64,000 nt of DNA, from NCBI RefSeq assembly GCF_008763945.1, contig NZ_VTQH01000003.1:310001-374000 (forward strand), in the 5' to 3' direction. Positions 40,249 to 49,889 of the stretch are shown one piece after another (the first letter of the stretch is position 1; the number at the start of each line of letters is the position of its first letter). Origin of the DNA: Microbacterium testaceum StLB037 (GTDB lineage Bacteria > Actinomycetota > Actinomycetes > Actinomycetales > Microbacteriaceae). The position numbers and the translations under genes were made by a program. The notes beneath the pieces are model-generated. The model searched no databases, was not told the DNA's origin, and saw only the letters and a program-made list of their open reading frames with translations.

Positions 40249-40820
40249 CCGCTCATGACATCACGCTCGAGGGTCACGGCATCCGTCTGACTCCGGCTCG
40301 CCCCGCCGATGCGGCCGAGGCCTGGCCGCTGACGGACCCCGAGCTGTGGAGTCGCATGACGACGCCCTGGGCGGACTCGGTCGAGGCGTACGCCGCGCGG
40401 GCCGAGCAGCAGATCGCGACGCCGGGCCTGTACGCGTTCACGGTTCGGGATGCCGAGACCGACGAGGTCCGCGGAGCGACGACGTTCTACGAGTACGTGC
40501 CGGCGCAGGGCCGGGTCGAGATCGGGACGACCTGGTACGGCCGCGCCTTCCAGGGCGGTCGCACCAATCCGGCTGCGAAGCTGCTGCTGCTCGCGCACGC
40601 GTTCGAGGTGTGGGAGGTCAACCGCGTGGCGCTGCGCTGCGACGCCCGCAACGAGCGCAGCGCCCGGGCCATCGAGCGCCTCGGCGCGACGCGCGAGGGG
40701 CGCCTCCGGCAGCACCGCATCGCCCCCGACGGAAGTGTTTCGGACACCCTGTACTTCTCGATCCTCCGCGACGAGTGGCCGGCCGTGCGCGCGGGTCTCG
40801 AGGAGCGCCTGCGCGGCTGA
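40245..40820 (+). CDS. GNAT family N-acetyltransferase (RimJ-like)
   Basis: The 191-residue protein has the RimJ/RimL-type plan: LEGHGIRLTPARPADAAEAWPL at the start, the GTTWYGRAFQGGRTNPAAKLLLLAHAFE segment and NRVALRCDARNERSARAIERLGATREGRLRQH. Actinobacterial relatives act on protein N-termini or small molecules; the substrate here is unknown. It is coupled to a MerR regulator that may control it. Confidence 0.9.
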   Translation: MTAHDITLEGHGIRLTPARPADAAEAWPLTDPELWSRMTTPWADSVEAYAARAEQQIATPGLYAFTVRDAETDEVRGATTFYEYVPAQGRVEIGTTWYGRAFQGGRTNPAAKLLLLAHAFEVWEVNRVALRCDARNERSARAIERLGATREGRLRQHRIAPDGSVSDTLYFSILRDEWPAVRAGLEERLRG

Positions 40821-40823
40821 GTC

Positions 40824-41567
40824 TCAGCCGGTCGCGGCCTCGGCTGCCCGGCGGCGGGCGAACTCGCGCGCCTCGGTGAACAGCTCGAGGTCGATCTGCA
40901 CGTGCCGGCGGGCGAGCTCCGCGGCCTCGTCGGGCGTCGCCCGCACGATCGCATCGACGATCGCGTCGTGCTCTCGGGCGGCGCGCGTCTCCATGCGGCG
41001 GTGACTCTCGCGGTCGCCCCACGGGTGAGCGGGGGCGGAGAGCGAGAGGTGTCGCTCGTGCTCGAGCAGGATGCCGCGCAGCGCGTCGTTATGGGCGGCG
41101 TCGATGATCGCGAGGTGCAGGAGACTGTCGGCGCGCTGCTTGGGATCGCCCGACTCCGCGGCATGGAAGTCGTCGAGGCGGCTGTGCATCGCGGCGATGT
41201 CGGCGTCGGTGCGCCGCTCGGCGGCCAGGCGCGCGAGCGAGGAGTGCAGCATCGAGCTGGCCGTGCACGCGTCGACGAGGTCGCTCCAACGCTCCTCGAA
41301 CCAGCGGTCGACGCCGACCACGATCGACGCCGGCCAGTCCTCGGCGACGAAGGTGCCGCCGCCCCGGCCCCGACGGCGCTCGATGAGGCCCCGGGCCGAC
41401 AGGTCGTCGAGAGCGGCACGCACCGTCGTGCGACCGACGCCCAGCAGGGGCGAGAGGTCGCGCTCGGCGGGAAGACGGGTGCCCGGGAGGAACTCTCCCA
41501 CCGCCACGGCGGTGATCAGTCGCTCGGTCACGCGCTCCACCAGGGAGGCGTCGTCGGTGTCGGCCAT
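40824..41567 (-). CDS. GntR/FadR family transcriptional regulator
   Basis: ATG 41567 has GGGAG upstream and gives 247 residues. The N-terminal winged helix is LVERVTERLITAVAVGEFLPGTRLPAERDLSPLLGVGRTTVRAALDDLSARGLIERRRGRGGGTFV; the C-terminal FCD domain has the HLAIIDAAHN and EHDAIVDAI motifs whose His and Asp bind a metal and ligand. It is divergent from the hydrolase-permease-acetamidase operon and probably represses it through the inverted repeat at 41604-41625. Confidence 0.9.
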   Translation of the reverse strand: MADTDDASLVERVTERLITAVAVGEFLPGTRLPAERDLSPLLGVGRTTVRAALDDLSARGLIERRRGRGGGTFVAEDWPASIVVGVDRWFEERWSDLVDACTASSMLHSSLARLAAERRTDADIAAMHSRLDDFHAAESGDPKQRADSLLHLAIIDAAHNDALRGILLEHERHLSLSAPAHPWGDRESHRRMETRAAREHDAIVDAIVRATPDEAAELARRHVQIDLELFTEAREFARRRAAEAATG

Positions 41568-41603
41568 GGGCTCCCGTCGTTTCTCCCATGTTAATTCCGC
41601 AGA

Positions 41604-41625
41604 AAAGGTTTGCCAACGCACCTTT
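41604..41625. promoter_or_regulatory. Probable FadR-type operator between divergent genes
   Basis: AAAGGT (41604-41609), 10 nt, ACCTTT (41620-41625) is a perfect inverted repeat in an A+T-rich patch between the regulator and the operon it faces. Confidence 0.5.
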
Positions 41626-41645
41626 AAGGGGTCCACGATGACTCC

Positions 41646-42536
41646 ATGCAACGCGAGATCACCGTCCCCTTCCGCGACGGCTTCACCTGGGCCCGTCTGA
41701 CCGAACCGGCCGAGCCCACCGGCACGGCGCCCCTGTTCGTGCTCCACGGCGGGCCGGGAATGGCGCACAACTACGTCTCGAACCTCGACGTCCTCGCCGA
41801 TCTGACCGGGCGCACCGTCGTGCACTACGACCAGATCGGGTGCGGCAAGAGCTCGCACCACCCCGAGGCCCCCGCCTCGCAGTGGGTGCCGCAGCTCTTC
41901 GTCGACGAGTTCCACAACCTGCGCGAGGCGCTCGGCTTCGACGAGTACCACGTGCTCGGTCAGTCGTGGGGCGGCATGCTCGGGGCCGAGATCGCCGTGC
42001 GTCAGCCCGCGGGGCTGCGGAGCCTCGAGATCTGCAACTCGCCGGCATCCATGGCCCTCTGGCTCGCGGGAGCAGCGCGACTGCGTGCCGAGCTTCCCGA
42101 CGAGGCCCGCGAGGCCCTCGACCGGCACGAAGCCGCCGGCACCCTCGACGACCCCGAGTACGCCGAGGCCACGCGCGTCTTCTACGAGCGTCACGTGTGC
42201 CGCGTCACGCCGATGCCGCAGGACTTCGTCGACAGCGAGCAGCAGATGCTCGCCGACCCCACGGTCTACTTCACGATGAACGGCCCGAACGAGTTCCATG
42301 TCGTCGGCACGGGTCGCGACTGGACGATCATCGACCGCCTGCCCCGGGTCGCCGTGCCGACCCTCGTGGTCGCCGGCGAGTTCGACGAGGCCACTCCCGA
42401 GACCTGGGAACCCTTTGTCGAGCACATCCCCGGCGCTCGTTCGCACGTGTTCGCCGGAGCGAGCCACTGCACCCACCTCGAGATGCCCGACGCCTTCCGC
42501 GCGGTCATCGCCGACTTCCTCGCACCCCTTCCCTGA
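41646..42536 (+). CDS. Alpha/beta hydrolase of the proline iminopeptidase / amino-acid amidase type
   Basis: The 296-residue serine hydrolase has LFVLHGGPGMAHNY (oxyanion HGGPG motif), YDQIGCGKSS, the nucleophile elbow GQSWGG, and late Asp and His in VVAGEFDEATP and GASHCTHLE. This pattern is shared by proline iminopeptidases and L-amino acid amidases, which release an N-terminal residue or split an amino acid amide. It begins an operon with a permease and an acetamidase family enzyme, which favours amide use. An ATG eight bases upstream is out of frame. Confidence 0.88.
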   Translation: MQREITVPFRDGFTWARLTEPAEPTGTAPLFVLHGGPGMAHNYVSNLDVLADLTGRTVVHYDQIGCGKSSHHPEAPASQWVPQLFVDEFHNLREALGFDEYHVLGQSWGGMLGAEIAVRQPAGLRSLEICNSPASMALWLAGAARLRAELPDEAREALDRHEAAGTLDDPEYAEATRVFYERHVCRVTPMPQDFVDSEQQMLADPTVYFTMNGPNEFHVVGTGRDWTIIDRLPRVAVPTLVVAGEFDEATPETWEPFVEHIPGARSHVFAGASHCTHLEMPDAFRAVIADFLAPLP

Positions 42537-42570
42537 CACCCGCCCCACCCCACCCGAACCAGGAGACCCG

Positions 42571-43995
42571 ATGTCGCACCCCGCCCCCGAGGCCCAGCAG
42601 TCGCTGGAGTCGTTCGGCTACAAGCAGGAGCTCAAGCGCTCCATGTCCACCTTCGACCTCGTGGTCTACGGCCTCGTGTTCATGGTGCCCATCGCCCCCT
42701 GGGCGATCTTCGGCGTCGTCTTCAACGCCGCGAGCGGCATGGTGCCGCTGGTCTATCTCACCGGGGTGGTCGCGATGATCTTCACCGCCCTCGCCTACGC
42801 GCAGATGTCGAAGGCGTTCCCGATCGCCGGCTCGGTCTTCTCGTACGTCGGTCGCGGCCTGCACCCCACCGTCGGCTTCTTCGCCGGGTGGGCGATCCTG
42901 CTCGACTACCTGCTCGTGCCGACGCTGCTCTACGTCTTCGCCGCGTCCTCGATGGCGGGCATCTTCCCCGACGTTCCGCAGTGGATCTGGGCCGTGGCCT
43001 TCGTCATCATCAACACCGTCATCAACGTCCTCGGTATCGGGTCGATCAAGATCGCCAACCGCGTCATGCTCGCCATCCAGCTCGCCTTCGTGGTGATCTT
43101 CGTCGTGATCGCCATGGTCGCCCTGTCGTCCGGCACGATCCCGGGCGCCGAGTTCACCATGGCTCCGCTGTGGGATGCCGAGAAGGTCAACCCCGCGCTC
43201 ATCGCCACCGCCCTGTCGATCGCGGTGCTGAGCTTCCTCGGCTTCGACGGCATCTCGACCATGGCAGAGGAGTCCACCGGTGACCGGAAGTCCGGCGGCC
43301 GCGCCATGATCATCGCGCTGCTCGTGGTCGCGGTGCTCTTCATCGCGCAGACCTGGTTCGCCAGCGCCCTCGCCAACGGCACCATCGCGTTCGGCGACGA
43401 CGAGGTCAACAACGCCTTCTTCCTTCTCGTGGCCAAGGCCGCCGGCAGCGGGTGGGCGACCGCCTTCCTCGCCGTCAACGTCATCGCGGTGGGCATCGCC
43501 AACGCGGTTGCGGCCCAGGCGGCGACCTCTCGCCTGCTCTACTCGATGAGCCGCGACCGGCGCCTGCCCGCCTTCCTGTCGAAGGTCACCTCGCGCCAGG
43601 TGCCGATGGCGGCGATCCTGCTGGTGAGCGCCATCTCGCTCGTGCTGGTGCTGTTCTTCGTCGGCCAGATCGCCGTGATCTCGTCGCTGGTGAACTTCGG
43701 CGCCCTGCTCGGCTTCCTGCTGCTGCACGTGTCGGTCGCGGCGTACTACCTCGGCAAGAAGAAGTCGAAGAACTACCTCCTGCACCTCGTCGTTCCGCTG
43801 GTCGGCTTCCTCATCATCGGATACGTGCTGCTGAACGCCGACGTGACCGCCAAGATCGGCGGCATCCTGTGGCTGGTCGTCGGCGGGGTCGTCTACGTGA
43901 TCTTCGCCCGCAAGAACGGCGGGGCCACCGGGCCCCTGCCCGAGCACGCCATCGCCACCGCCGGTGAGGGCGGCGGAGAAGTGGCCTCGCGATGA
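42571..43995 (+). CDS. APC superfamily amino acid permease
   Basis: AGGAG precedes ATG 42571. The 474-residue protein has 12 predicted helices and APC features such as STFDLVVYGLVFMVPIAPW, a helix-3 AGWAILLDYLL and the SFLGFDGISTMAEEST stretch in helix 6. It probably imports an amino acid or amide for the flanking hydrolases. It lies 34 bases after the hydrolase gene and its stop overlaps the acetamidase start (ATGA). Confidence 0.9.
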   Translation: MSHPAPEAQQSLESFGYKQELKRSMSTFDLVVYGLVFMVPIAPWAIFGVVFNAASGMVPLVYLTGVVAMIFTALAYAQMSKAFPIAGSVFSYVGRGLHPTVGFFAGWAILLDYLLVPTLLYVFAASSMAGIFPDVPQWIWAVAFVIINTVINVLGIGSIKIANRVMLAIQLAFVVIFVVIAMVALSSGTIPGAEFTMAPLWDAEKVNPALIATALSIAVLSFLGFDGISTMAEESTGDRKSGGRAMIIALLVVAVLFIAQTWFASALANGTIAFGDDEVNNAFFLLVAKAAGSGWATAFLAVNVIAVGIANAVAAQAATSRLLYSMSRDRRLPAFLSKVTSRQVPMAAILLVSAISLVLVLFFVGQIAVISSLVNFGALLGFLLLHVSVAAYYLGKKKSKNYLLHLVVPLVGFLIIGYVLLNADVTAKIGGILWLVVGGVVYVIFARKNGGATGPLPEHAIATAGEGGGEVASR

Positions 43996-44918
43996 CCGAG
44001 GAGCACTGGCTCGGCAAGGAGCACGGTCGCCCGGGATACGACGCGTCGGTGCCTCCGGCGCTGCGCATCCAACCCGGAACAGGGGAGAGGATCGCGCTCG
44101 AGACCGACGACGCGGTGTACGCCGAACTGCACGAGCACGGTGACCTCGGCGCGCTGAAGGCTCCGATCAACCCGGTGACCGGCCCCGTGTACGTCGAGGG
44201 CGCGAAGCCCGGCGACGCCCTCGTGGTGCACGTGCACGAGATCCGCCTCGGCGCGTACGGGTGGTCGCAGAGCCTCCCCGGCGCCGGAGCGCTGCAGCAC
44301 CGCATGCCCGATCACGTCGTCAGCAGGCGCATTCCGATCGACGCCGCGGGCGTGCACCTGACCGACCGTCACGTGGTGCCCGCGCGCCCGATGATCGGCT
44401 GCATCGGCACGGCGCCTGCCACCGGGTCGAACTCGACGGTCATGCCGACGACCGCCCTCGGCGGCAACATGGATCTCACCGACGTCGCCCCGGGCGCCAC
44501 GGTGTACCTGCCCGTCGAGGTCGAGGGGGCGCTGCTGTCGATCGGCGACATCCACGCCGTGATGGCCCGCGGCGAGTCGTCGTTCGTCGCCATCGAGGCG
44601 GCGGGCGTCGCGGTGGTCTCGATCGATCTGATCCCGGATGCCGGGCTCCGGGCGCCCCGCGTCGAGACCGACGCAGAGTGGATCTTCGTCGGCCTGGGCG
44701 ACCCGGTGCAGGAGAGCATCCGCCGCGGCTACGAGGACGTCTTCGACGAGCTCGTCGACGTGCGCGGATGGGACCGCATGGACGCGTACGCGGTCATGAG
44801 CGCTCTCGTGCACAGCGAACTCGGCGGCCCGACCGGCTCGCAGGCCCCCGACCCGCTGCACCCGTTCCGGGCTGTGGGGGCGGTGACCCTCCACCGCCTG
44901 CCGAAGAGCGTGCTCTGA
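43992..44918 (+). CDS. Acetamidase/formamidase family protein
   Basis: The 308-residue protein belongs to the FmdA/AmdA family, which hydrolyses short amides to ammonia and the acid. Recognisable blocks are NPVTGPVYVEGAKPGDALVVHVHEI, PRPMIGCIGTAP-like PARPMIGCIGTAPATG, GGNMDLTDVAPGATVYLPVEVEGALLSIGDIHAVM and the DAYAVMSALV end. It is the last gene of the operon and starts within the stop of the permease gene. Confidence 0.92.
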   Translation: MTEEHWLGKEHGRPGYDASVPPALRIQPGTGERIALETDDAVYAELHEHGDLGALKAPINPVTGPVYVEGAKPGDALVVHVHEIRLGAYGWSQSLPGAGALQHRMPDHVVSRRIPIDAAGVHLTDRHVVPARPMIGCIGTAPATGSNSTVMPTTALGGNMDLTDVAPGATVYLPVEVEGALLSIGDIHAVMARGESSFVAIEAAGVAVVSIDLIPDAGLRAPRVETDAEWIFVGLGDPVQESIRRGYEDVFDELVDVRGWDRMDAYAVMSALVHSELGGPTGSQAPDPLHPFRAVGAVTLHRLPKSVL

Positions 44919-44967
44919 CCCGGGGTCGGTTCGAGCGGGGCGCAAGGGCCGTGTAGGATCGTCCCTT

Positions 44968-45059
44968 GGAAGTGTGTCCGAGCGGCCTAAGGAGCATGGC
45001 TGGAATCCATGTAGGCGGGGTAACTCGCCTCGCAGGTTCAAATCCTGTCACTTCCGCCA
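44968..45059 (+). tRNA. tRNA-Ser (anticodon GGA)
   Basis: The acceptor arm GGAAGTG (44968-44974) pairs with CACTTCC (45049-45055). The anticodon loop CTGGAAT gives GGA, reading UCC. A long variable arm follows, as expected for a type II tRNA, and the T arm has GGTTCAAATCC. The 3' CCA is encoded (45057-45059). Confidence 0.97.
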
Positions 45060-45062
45060 CAC

Positions 45063-45094
45063 GAAGAGCGTCACCCGAGAGGGTGGCGCTCTTC
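45063..45094 (+). terminator. tRNA terminator hairpin
   Basis: GAAGAGCGTCACCC (45063-45076) pairs with GGGTGGCGCTCTTC (45081-45094) through 13 pairs and one G-T wobble around a GAGA loop. It lies four bases after the encoded CCA and is followed by GCTTTCCCC. Confidence 0.75.
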
Positions 45095-45108
45095 GCTTTC
45101 CCCGGCGG

Positions 45109-47430
45109 CTACCGAGACACGCTCTCGCGCTCGACCGCGCCGACGGCGCCGGGCCGCACGACGAGCGAGCGGGGATACGCCCGCGCGAGCACCCGGCGCA
45201 GCGGGGTCGCTCGCCCCTCGAGAGCGGCGCGCACTCCCGCGACGGCGGCGACGAGAGCGGGCCCCTGCGCGGGATCGAGGCTGTCGCCCGCGTAGCTCAC
45301 CCGTTCGACCGCGTCGCGCAGCAGCTCGACGTCGTCGGGCGAGGCACCGTGCCCGTCGACGAGCACCCCCGCGAAAGCGCGCGGAGACAGAGCGGACGAG
45401 ACCGGGATGCCGAGATCCACCGCGTCCTCCAACATCGCCGTCCACGCCGCCACCGGGTCGCCCGCACGCGCGGCGGCGAGGCGTCGGCGACGCAGAACCG
45501 ATCGCGCCACGGCGGGGACCCCGGCCAGCAGGAGCAGCACGACGACGCCAAGGACCGGAGCGACCCACGCCGTGCTCTGTCGTGCGGTCACCGAACCGCC
45601 ACCGGTGGCCTGGGCGCCCGGGTCGTTCTCCGCCGCCGTCGACGGCGCCGAGGTGGGCTGGTCGGCCGGGGCGTCGGCATCCTGGCTCGGGGTGTTCGGG
45701 GTGGTCGTGTTGTTCCCCGAAGAGCCCGAGGCGAAGTTCGTGGGCACGCCGAGGCTGTTCGTCGGCTCGAACGGGACCCACCCGATGCCGTCGAAGTACA
45801 CCTCGGGCCACGAGTGCAGCTGGCTCGAGGTGACCGTGTACTCGGCTCCGCCCTGCTGGCCCAGACTCGAGGCCGTGCCCGGCAGGTAGCCGATCACGAT
45901 GCGGGCGGGGATGCCGAGGGTGCGGGCCATCACGGCGAAGGCGGAGGCGTAGTGCACGCAGTATCCCGCGCGCACCTGCAGGAACTGCGCCACGGCGTCG
46001 AGACCCGCTCCGTCGAATCCCGCATCGACGGGGGCGTCGAGCGAGTAGCGGAACTGGCTGCTGCGGAACCAGTTCTGCAGGGTCACGAGCTTGTCGTACG
46101 GGGTCTGCGCGTTCGCCGTCACCTCGAGCGCGGTGTCGCCGATGATGGCGGGCACGTCGGCGGGAAGGGCCGTCAGGGTGGCGTCGAGACCGGAGGTTCC
46201 CACCGTCTTGGAGCGGATCTGCTCGAGGGTCGGGCGGGGAACGTTCGCCTGCACCTCGTACACCTGCTCGCGCGTCGACCCCGCGCGGGTGACGACCGTG
46301 CGGTTCTGCGGCATGCCGAGCCAGTCGCCGTTCAGCCCGGTCACCGTCGAGGCGGGGTAGGGGACGGGCAGCCAAGGGCTGTCGAGCTGGTCGACGGTGA
46401 CCGTGGTGGTCCAGTCGGCCAGGGTGATGTCGGAGTCGACGCCCACGCGGTCGAAGACGGCGCCGTCCGCGGGAACCGAGACGGTGTCGAAGGTGTCGGG
46501 CTCCCACACCGCGCCGTCGAAGCGTGACAGGGTGACGGCCCGCAGGTAGGGAGCCGTGGGGCCGGTCGTGCGCACGGTCAGCACATCGACGTCACGGGGT
46601 TGGCGCAGGTCATTGCCCAGCTCGAGGTTGGGGTTGATCGTCGTGCCCAGTCCGCCCGTGCCGCCGCTGGCGAAGCGCAGACCCGGCTGGGGGAGCAGGG
46701 GGGTGGCGACGACCGCCACGATGACGGCCACGGCGGCGACCCCGAGGGCCGTGGCCGACACCCCGAACAGGCGGCGGGGCGCGGGGGCGGGGGTGCGGTC
46801 ACCCCGCGCGCGTGGGGCGGCCGCGCGCGCTCGGGTGTCGATGCGCAGCAGGAACAGCAGCGCTGCGGCCAGCAGCACGAAGCTCACGACGTTGACGTCG
46901 GAGGGGATCGCGATCGTCGGGATGAGCGAGACGGCGACGAGGCCGACGCCGGCGAGAAGCGGCATCCGGGCCGTCAGCACGACGTGATCGAGCACGATCG
47001 CCAGAGCGCCGATCGCGGCCACCAAGAGGAACGCCAGCCCCTCCTCGGGAGGGACGGGGGCGACGCCGTCGCGGATCTCCGCCGAGGCCTGAGCGATCAG
47101 CCCCGGGACAGAAGCGAAAGTCGACGGGGTCGGGATGATGCCGAGCAGGGCCGTGGACCGGCCGAAGATCGCCGTGAGCAACACGATCCACACGGCGATC
47201 TCGGCGATGCTCGCCACCAAAGCCGGCAGGCGCGACAGGCGCACCGCCAGCCCCGCGCCGAGCGAACCCCCGGCGACGAGGACGGCGCCGGCGACCCACG
47301 CCCCCGGGGCGATGACCGAGAAGACCGGCAGCATCGCGGCGGCGATCGCGGCGAAGAGGCCGATCGTCAGCAGCGTGGCATCGCGGCGGCGGCGCGGCGT
47401 GCGCAGCACGGTGAGGTCAGCGAGCGACAC
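45109..47430 (-). CDS. TgpA-like membrane transglutaminase/protease
   Basis: GTG 47430 lies in the end of the DUF58 gene (14-base overlap) with AGGGG upstream, giving 773 residues. The first about 260 residues hold six to eight membrane helices. The outer transglutaminase-like domain has the catalytic Cys in VRAGYCVHYASAFAVMARTLGIPARIVIGYLPG and His in QLHSWPEVYFDGIGWVPFEPT. A Pro/Thr-rich linker, a last helix and a cytoplasmic DUF4129-like tail follow. With MoxR and DUF58 it forms a conserved set of unknown exact function. Confidence 0.9.
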   Translation of the reverse strand: MSLADLTVLRTPRRRRDATLLTIGLFAAIAAAMLPVFSVIAPGAWVAGAVLVAGGSLGAGLAVRLSRLPALVASIAEIAVWIVLLTAIFGRSTALLGIIPTPSTFASVPGLIAQASAEIRDGVAPVPPEEGLAFLLVAAIGALAIVLDHVVLTARMPLLAGVGLVAVSLIPTIAIPSDVNVVSFVLLAAALLFLLRIDTRARAAAPRARGDRTPAPAPRRLFGVSATALGVAAVAVIVAVVATPLLPQPGLRFASGGTGGLGTTINPNLELGNDLRQPRDVDVLTVRTTGPTAPYLRAVTLSRFDGAVWEPDTFDTVSVPADGAVFDRVGVDSDITLADWTTTVTVDQLDSPWLPVPYPASTVTGLNGDWLGMPQNRTVVTRAGSTREQVYEVQANVPRPTLEQIRSKTVGTSGLDATLTALPADVPAIIGDTALEVTANAQTPYDKLVTLQNWFRSSQFRYSLDAPVDAGFDGAGLDAVAQFLQVRAGYCVHYASAFAVMARTLGIPARIVIGYLPGTASSLGQQGGAEYTVTSSQLHSWPEVYFDGIGWVPFEPTNSLGVPTNFASGSSGNNTTTPNTPSQDADAPADQPTSAPSTAAENDPGAQATGGGSVTARQSTAWVAPVLGVVVLLLLAGVPAVARSVLRRRRLAAARAGDPVAAWTAMLEDAVDLGIPVSSALSPRAFAGVLVDGHGASPDDVELLRDAVERVSYAGDSLDPAQGPALVAAVAGVRAALEGRATPLRRVLARAYPRSLVVRPGAVGAVERESVSR

Positions 47431-48673
47431 GGGCGTACCCCTGTTCCATCGCGTCGTCCCAGGCCCGGGCCACGTCGGCACCCGGGCGCAGGAGGACGGC
47501 CCGCCACCCCGAGGCGTGCAGCGCGTCGAGCTCGGCATGGTCGGCGACCACGATCAGCACCGGAAGCGCCGAGTGGGTGCCCGCGGCGCCGAGGGCCGCG
47601 CGATCCTCGGGCTGCAGGTCGCCGGTGATCACGACGACCGGACCCAGCATCGCCGAGACCGTCGCCGGCACCACGCGGTGGGACGCATCGTCGGCGCGGG
47701 CTCGCAGACTCGCGAAGCCCGCGGCGACCGCTCGGGCCTCGGCGTCGTCGCCGCCCTCGACGGGGTCGGTCAGGAGGGTGCCGTCGCTGTCGACGACATC
47801 GACGGTGTAGCCCTCGTGCACGAGATGCGCCACGGCCGAGACGCACGCGGTCACCGCCGTCTCGAAGGCGGGGTCGCTGCCGGGGGCGTGCGAGGCCACG
47901 GGCGACCACCGCGACAGGGCGCGGTCGATCACGACGGTGGCGGCGGGGGAGGACTCCTGCTCCTCCTGGCGGACCATGAGGGTGTCGCGGTGGGCGGTCG
48001 CCCGCCAGTGGATGCGCCGCATCGAGTCGCCCGGGGCGTACGGGCGGGCGACGAGATTGTCGGCGCCCTGGCCGAGCTGCAGGGCCGCGGTCTGCCGCAT
48101 CCCGCCCGCCTCGCCCGAGGCCGAGGGCAGCGGGGCCAGATCGAGGATCGCCGGGGCCACCGTGACCGCGGTCGTGCGGCCGAGCGAGATGCGCCGACGG
48201 ATGAGCCCGAAGGGATCGGTCGTCGTCATTTCGAGGGGTCCGATCGAATGGATGCCGCGCGACGCGCCGACGACGTCGTAGCGCACCTCGACCGCGCCCC
48301 CGGCGCCCGACAGCGTCGACGGGATCGGTGCCGACGTGCCCTGGGCGTGGCCGGACAGACCCGCGGGGAGCGTGTCGCTCCATCTGCCCGGGCCGGTCGG
48401 CAGGGCGCTCGACAGACCCGCGCGCACCAGGACCGTGGCCGTGCCGCCGACTTCGGGGGTCTCGGGGGTGACGACCCGGGAAACGGAGCCGGTGCCGCGC
48501 GTCAGCAGCAGAGCCACCGCCGATGCGGCGAGCAGGGCCACGAGCAGAGTGGCGAAGTACAGCAGTTCGGGGATGCCGGCGCGCTGCGCGACGACGAACC
48601 CCGCGACGGCGAGGAGGATGGCCCCCGTGCCCCGCAGGGTGAAAGGCCAGAGGCGCTTCACGCCGCTGCTCAC
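47417..48673 (-). CDS. DUF58 domain protein
   Basis: GTG 48673 overlaps the stop of the MoxR gene (GTGA) and opens 418 residues. Two membrane helices near the start (FTLRGTGAILLAVAGFVVAQ and LLYFATLLVALLAASAVALLL) precede a periplasmic/cytosolic region with the DUF58 signature LVARPYAPGDSMRRIHWRATAHRDTLMVRQEEQE. A von Willebrand A-like fold follows. It probably works with the MoxR chaperone ATPase. Confidence 0.9.
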   Translation of the reverse strand: MSSGVKRLWPFTLRGTGAILLAVAGFVVAQRAGIPELLYFATLLVALLAASAVALLLTRGTGSVSRVVTPETPEVGGTATVLVRAGLSSALPTGPGRWSDTLPAGLSGHAQGTSAPIPSTLSGAGGAVEVRYDVVGASRGIHSIGPLEMTTTDPFGLIRRRISLGRTTAVTVAPAILDLAPLPSASGEAGGMRQTAALQLGQGADNLVARPYAPGDSMRRIHWRATAHRDTLMVRQEEQESSPAATVVIDRALSRWSPVASHAPGSDPAFETAVTACVSAVAHLVHEGYTVDVVDSDGTLLTDPVEGGDDAEARAVAAGFASLRARADDASHRVVPATVSAMLGPVVVITGDLQPEDRAALGAAGTHSALPVLIVVADHAELDALHASGWRAVLLRPGADVARAWDDAMEQGYARVAR

Positions 48674-49722
48674 GGACGGGGCGCGAGGGGAACGCGCACG
48701 CTCGTCGCGATGCGCTCGAGGGCGTCGGCGACGACCGCGGCCCCGGCCCGGCCGCCCGCGGCCGAGCGATTGGCGATGAGGCGGTGGGCGAACACCGGCG
48801 ACAGCAGGGCCGTGATGTCGTCGGGGATGACGTACGCGCGACCGTCGAGAGCGGCGCGGACCTTGGCGGCGCGCACGAGCTGCAGGGTCGCGCGCGGGCT
48901 CGCCCCCAGCCGGATGTCGGGGTGGCTGCGCGTGGCCTGCGCGAGCGCGACGACGTACTCCTCGAGCGCCGGGGCCACGTGCACGCCCCGCGCCCACGCG
49001 ATCATCGCGGTCACCTGGCGCGCCGTGACGACCGGCGCCACGCCGTCGAGGGGGTTCACCGTGTCGCGCTGGCGGAGCATGAGCGCCTCGGCCGCGGCAT
49101 CCGGGTACCCCATCGAGATGCGCAGCAGGAATCGGTCGCGCTGCGCCTCGGGCAGGACGTACGTGCCCTCCATCTCGAACGGGTTCTGCGTCGCCACGAC
49201 GAGGAACGGCGAGGGGAGCACGTGCGTGCGGCCGTCGACCGTGACCTGGCGCTCCTCCATAGCCTCGAGCAGCGACGACTGCGTCTTGGGGGAGGAGCGG
49301 TTGATCTCGTCGGCGATGACGATGTGGGCGAACACCGCGCCGGGGGTGAATTCGAACTGCCGCTGCACCGGATTGAACACCGACACGCCGGTGATGTCGC
49401 CCGGCAGCAGGTCGGGGGTGAACTGGATGCGGCGCACGTCGGCGTCGACGGTGGCGGCCAGGGCCCGCGCGAGCATCGTCTTGCCCACGCCCGGGACGTC
49501 CTCGATCAGCAGGTGACCCTCGGCCAGCAGAGCGATCAGGGCGCTTCGGACGGCGTCGGGCTTGCCGTCGATGACCTTCGACACGGATGCCAGGATCTCC
49601 CCGGTCAGGTGGGCGAACGACGCCGCGTCGAGGGCGGTGTCGACCCCGGGGCGGGTCGGGGCGGTGGCGGTGTCGCCGCGGCGCAGCCGCGTGGTCGCCT
49701 CGGGCGTGACCGTCTCGTCCAT
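48670..49722 (-). CDS. MoxR family AAA+ ATPase
   Basis: I start at ATG 49722 with AAGGG upstream (350 residues); ATG 49758 is in frame but has no ribosome site. Walker A is VPGVGKT (76-82), Walker B HIVIADEINR, sensor 1 LVVATQNPFEMEGTYVLPEAQRDRF and sensor 2 GASPRATLQLV. The family acts as a chaperone on VWA-type partners, here the DUF58 protein whose gene starts within its stop codon. Confidence 0.93.
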   Translation of the reverse strand: MDETVTPEATTRLRRGDTATAPTRPGVDTALDAASFAHLTGEILASVSKVIDGKPDAVRSALIALLAEGHLLIEDVPGVGKTMLARALAATVDADVRRIQFTPDLLPGDITGVSVFNPVQRQFEFTPGAVFAHIVIADEINRSSPKTQSSLLEAMEERQVTVDGRTHVLPSPFLVVATQNPFEMEGTYVLPEAQRDRFLLRISMGYPDAAAEALMLRQRDTVNPLDGVAPVVTARQVTAMIAWARGVHVAPALEEYVVALAQATRSHPDIRLGASPRATLQLVRAAKVRAALDGRAYVIPDDITALLSPVFAHRLIANRSAAGGRAGAAVVADALERIATSVRVPLAPRP

Positions 49723-49889
49723 GGCATCCCTTGTGTCGCGGAGGCGGAGGCGCGTCATCGCCGCCGTGACCCGATCGTAACCCGCGCCGTGGAGGCGGGG
49801 GCCGGAATGCCGCGGGTCACAGGCGTCACTCGGCGAGAGCGGTGCGCCCCTAGGATCGGGGAGCGTTGGTCCACCCGAGGAGCCCGCGC

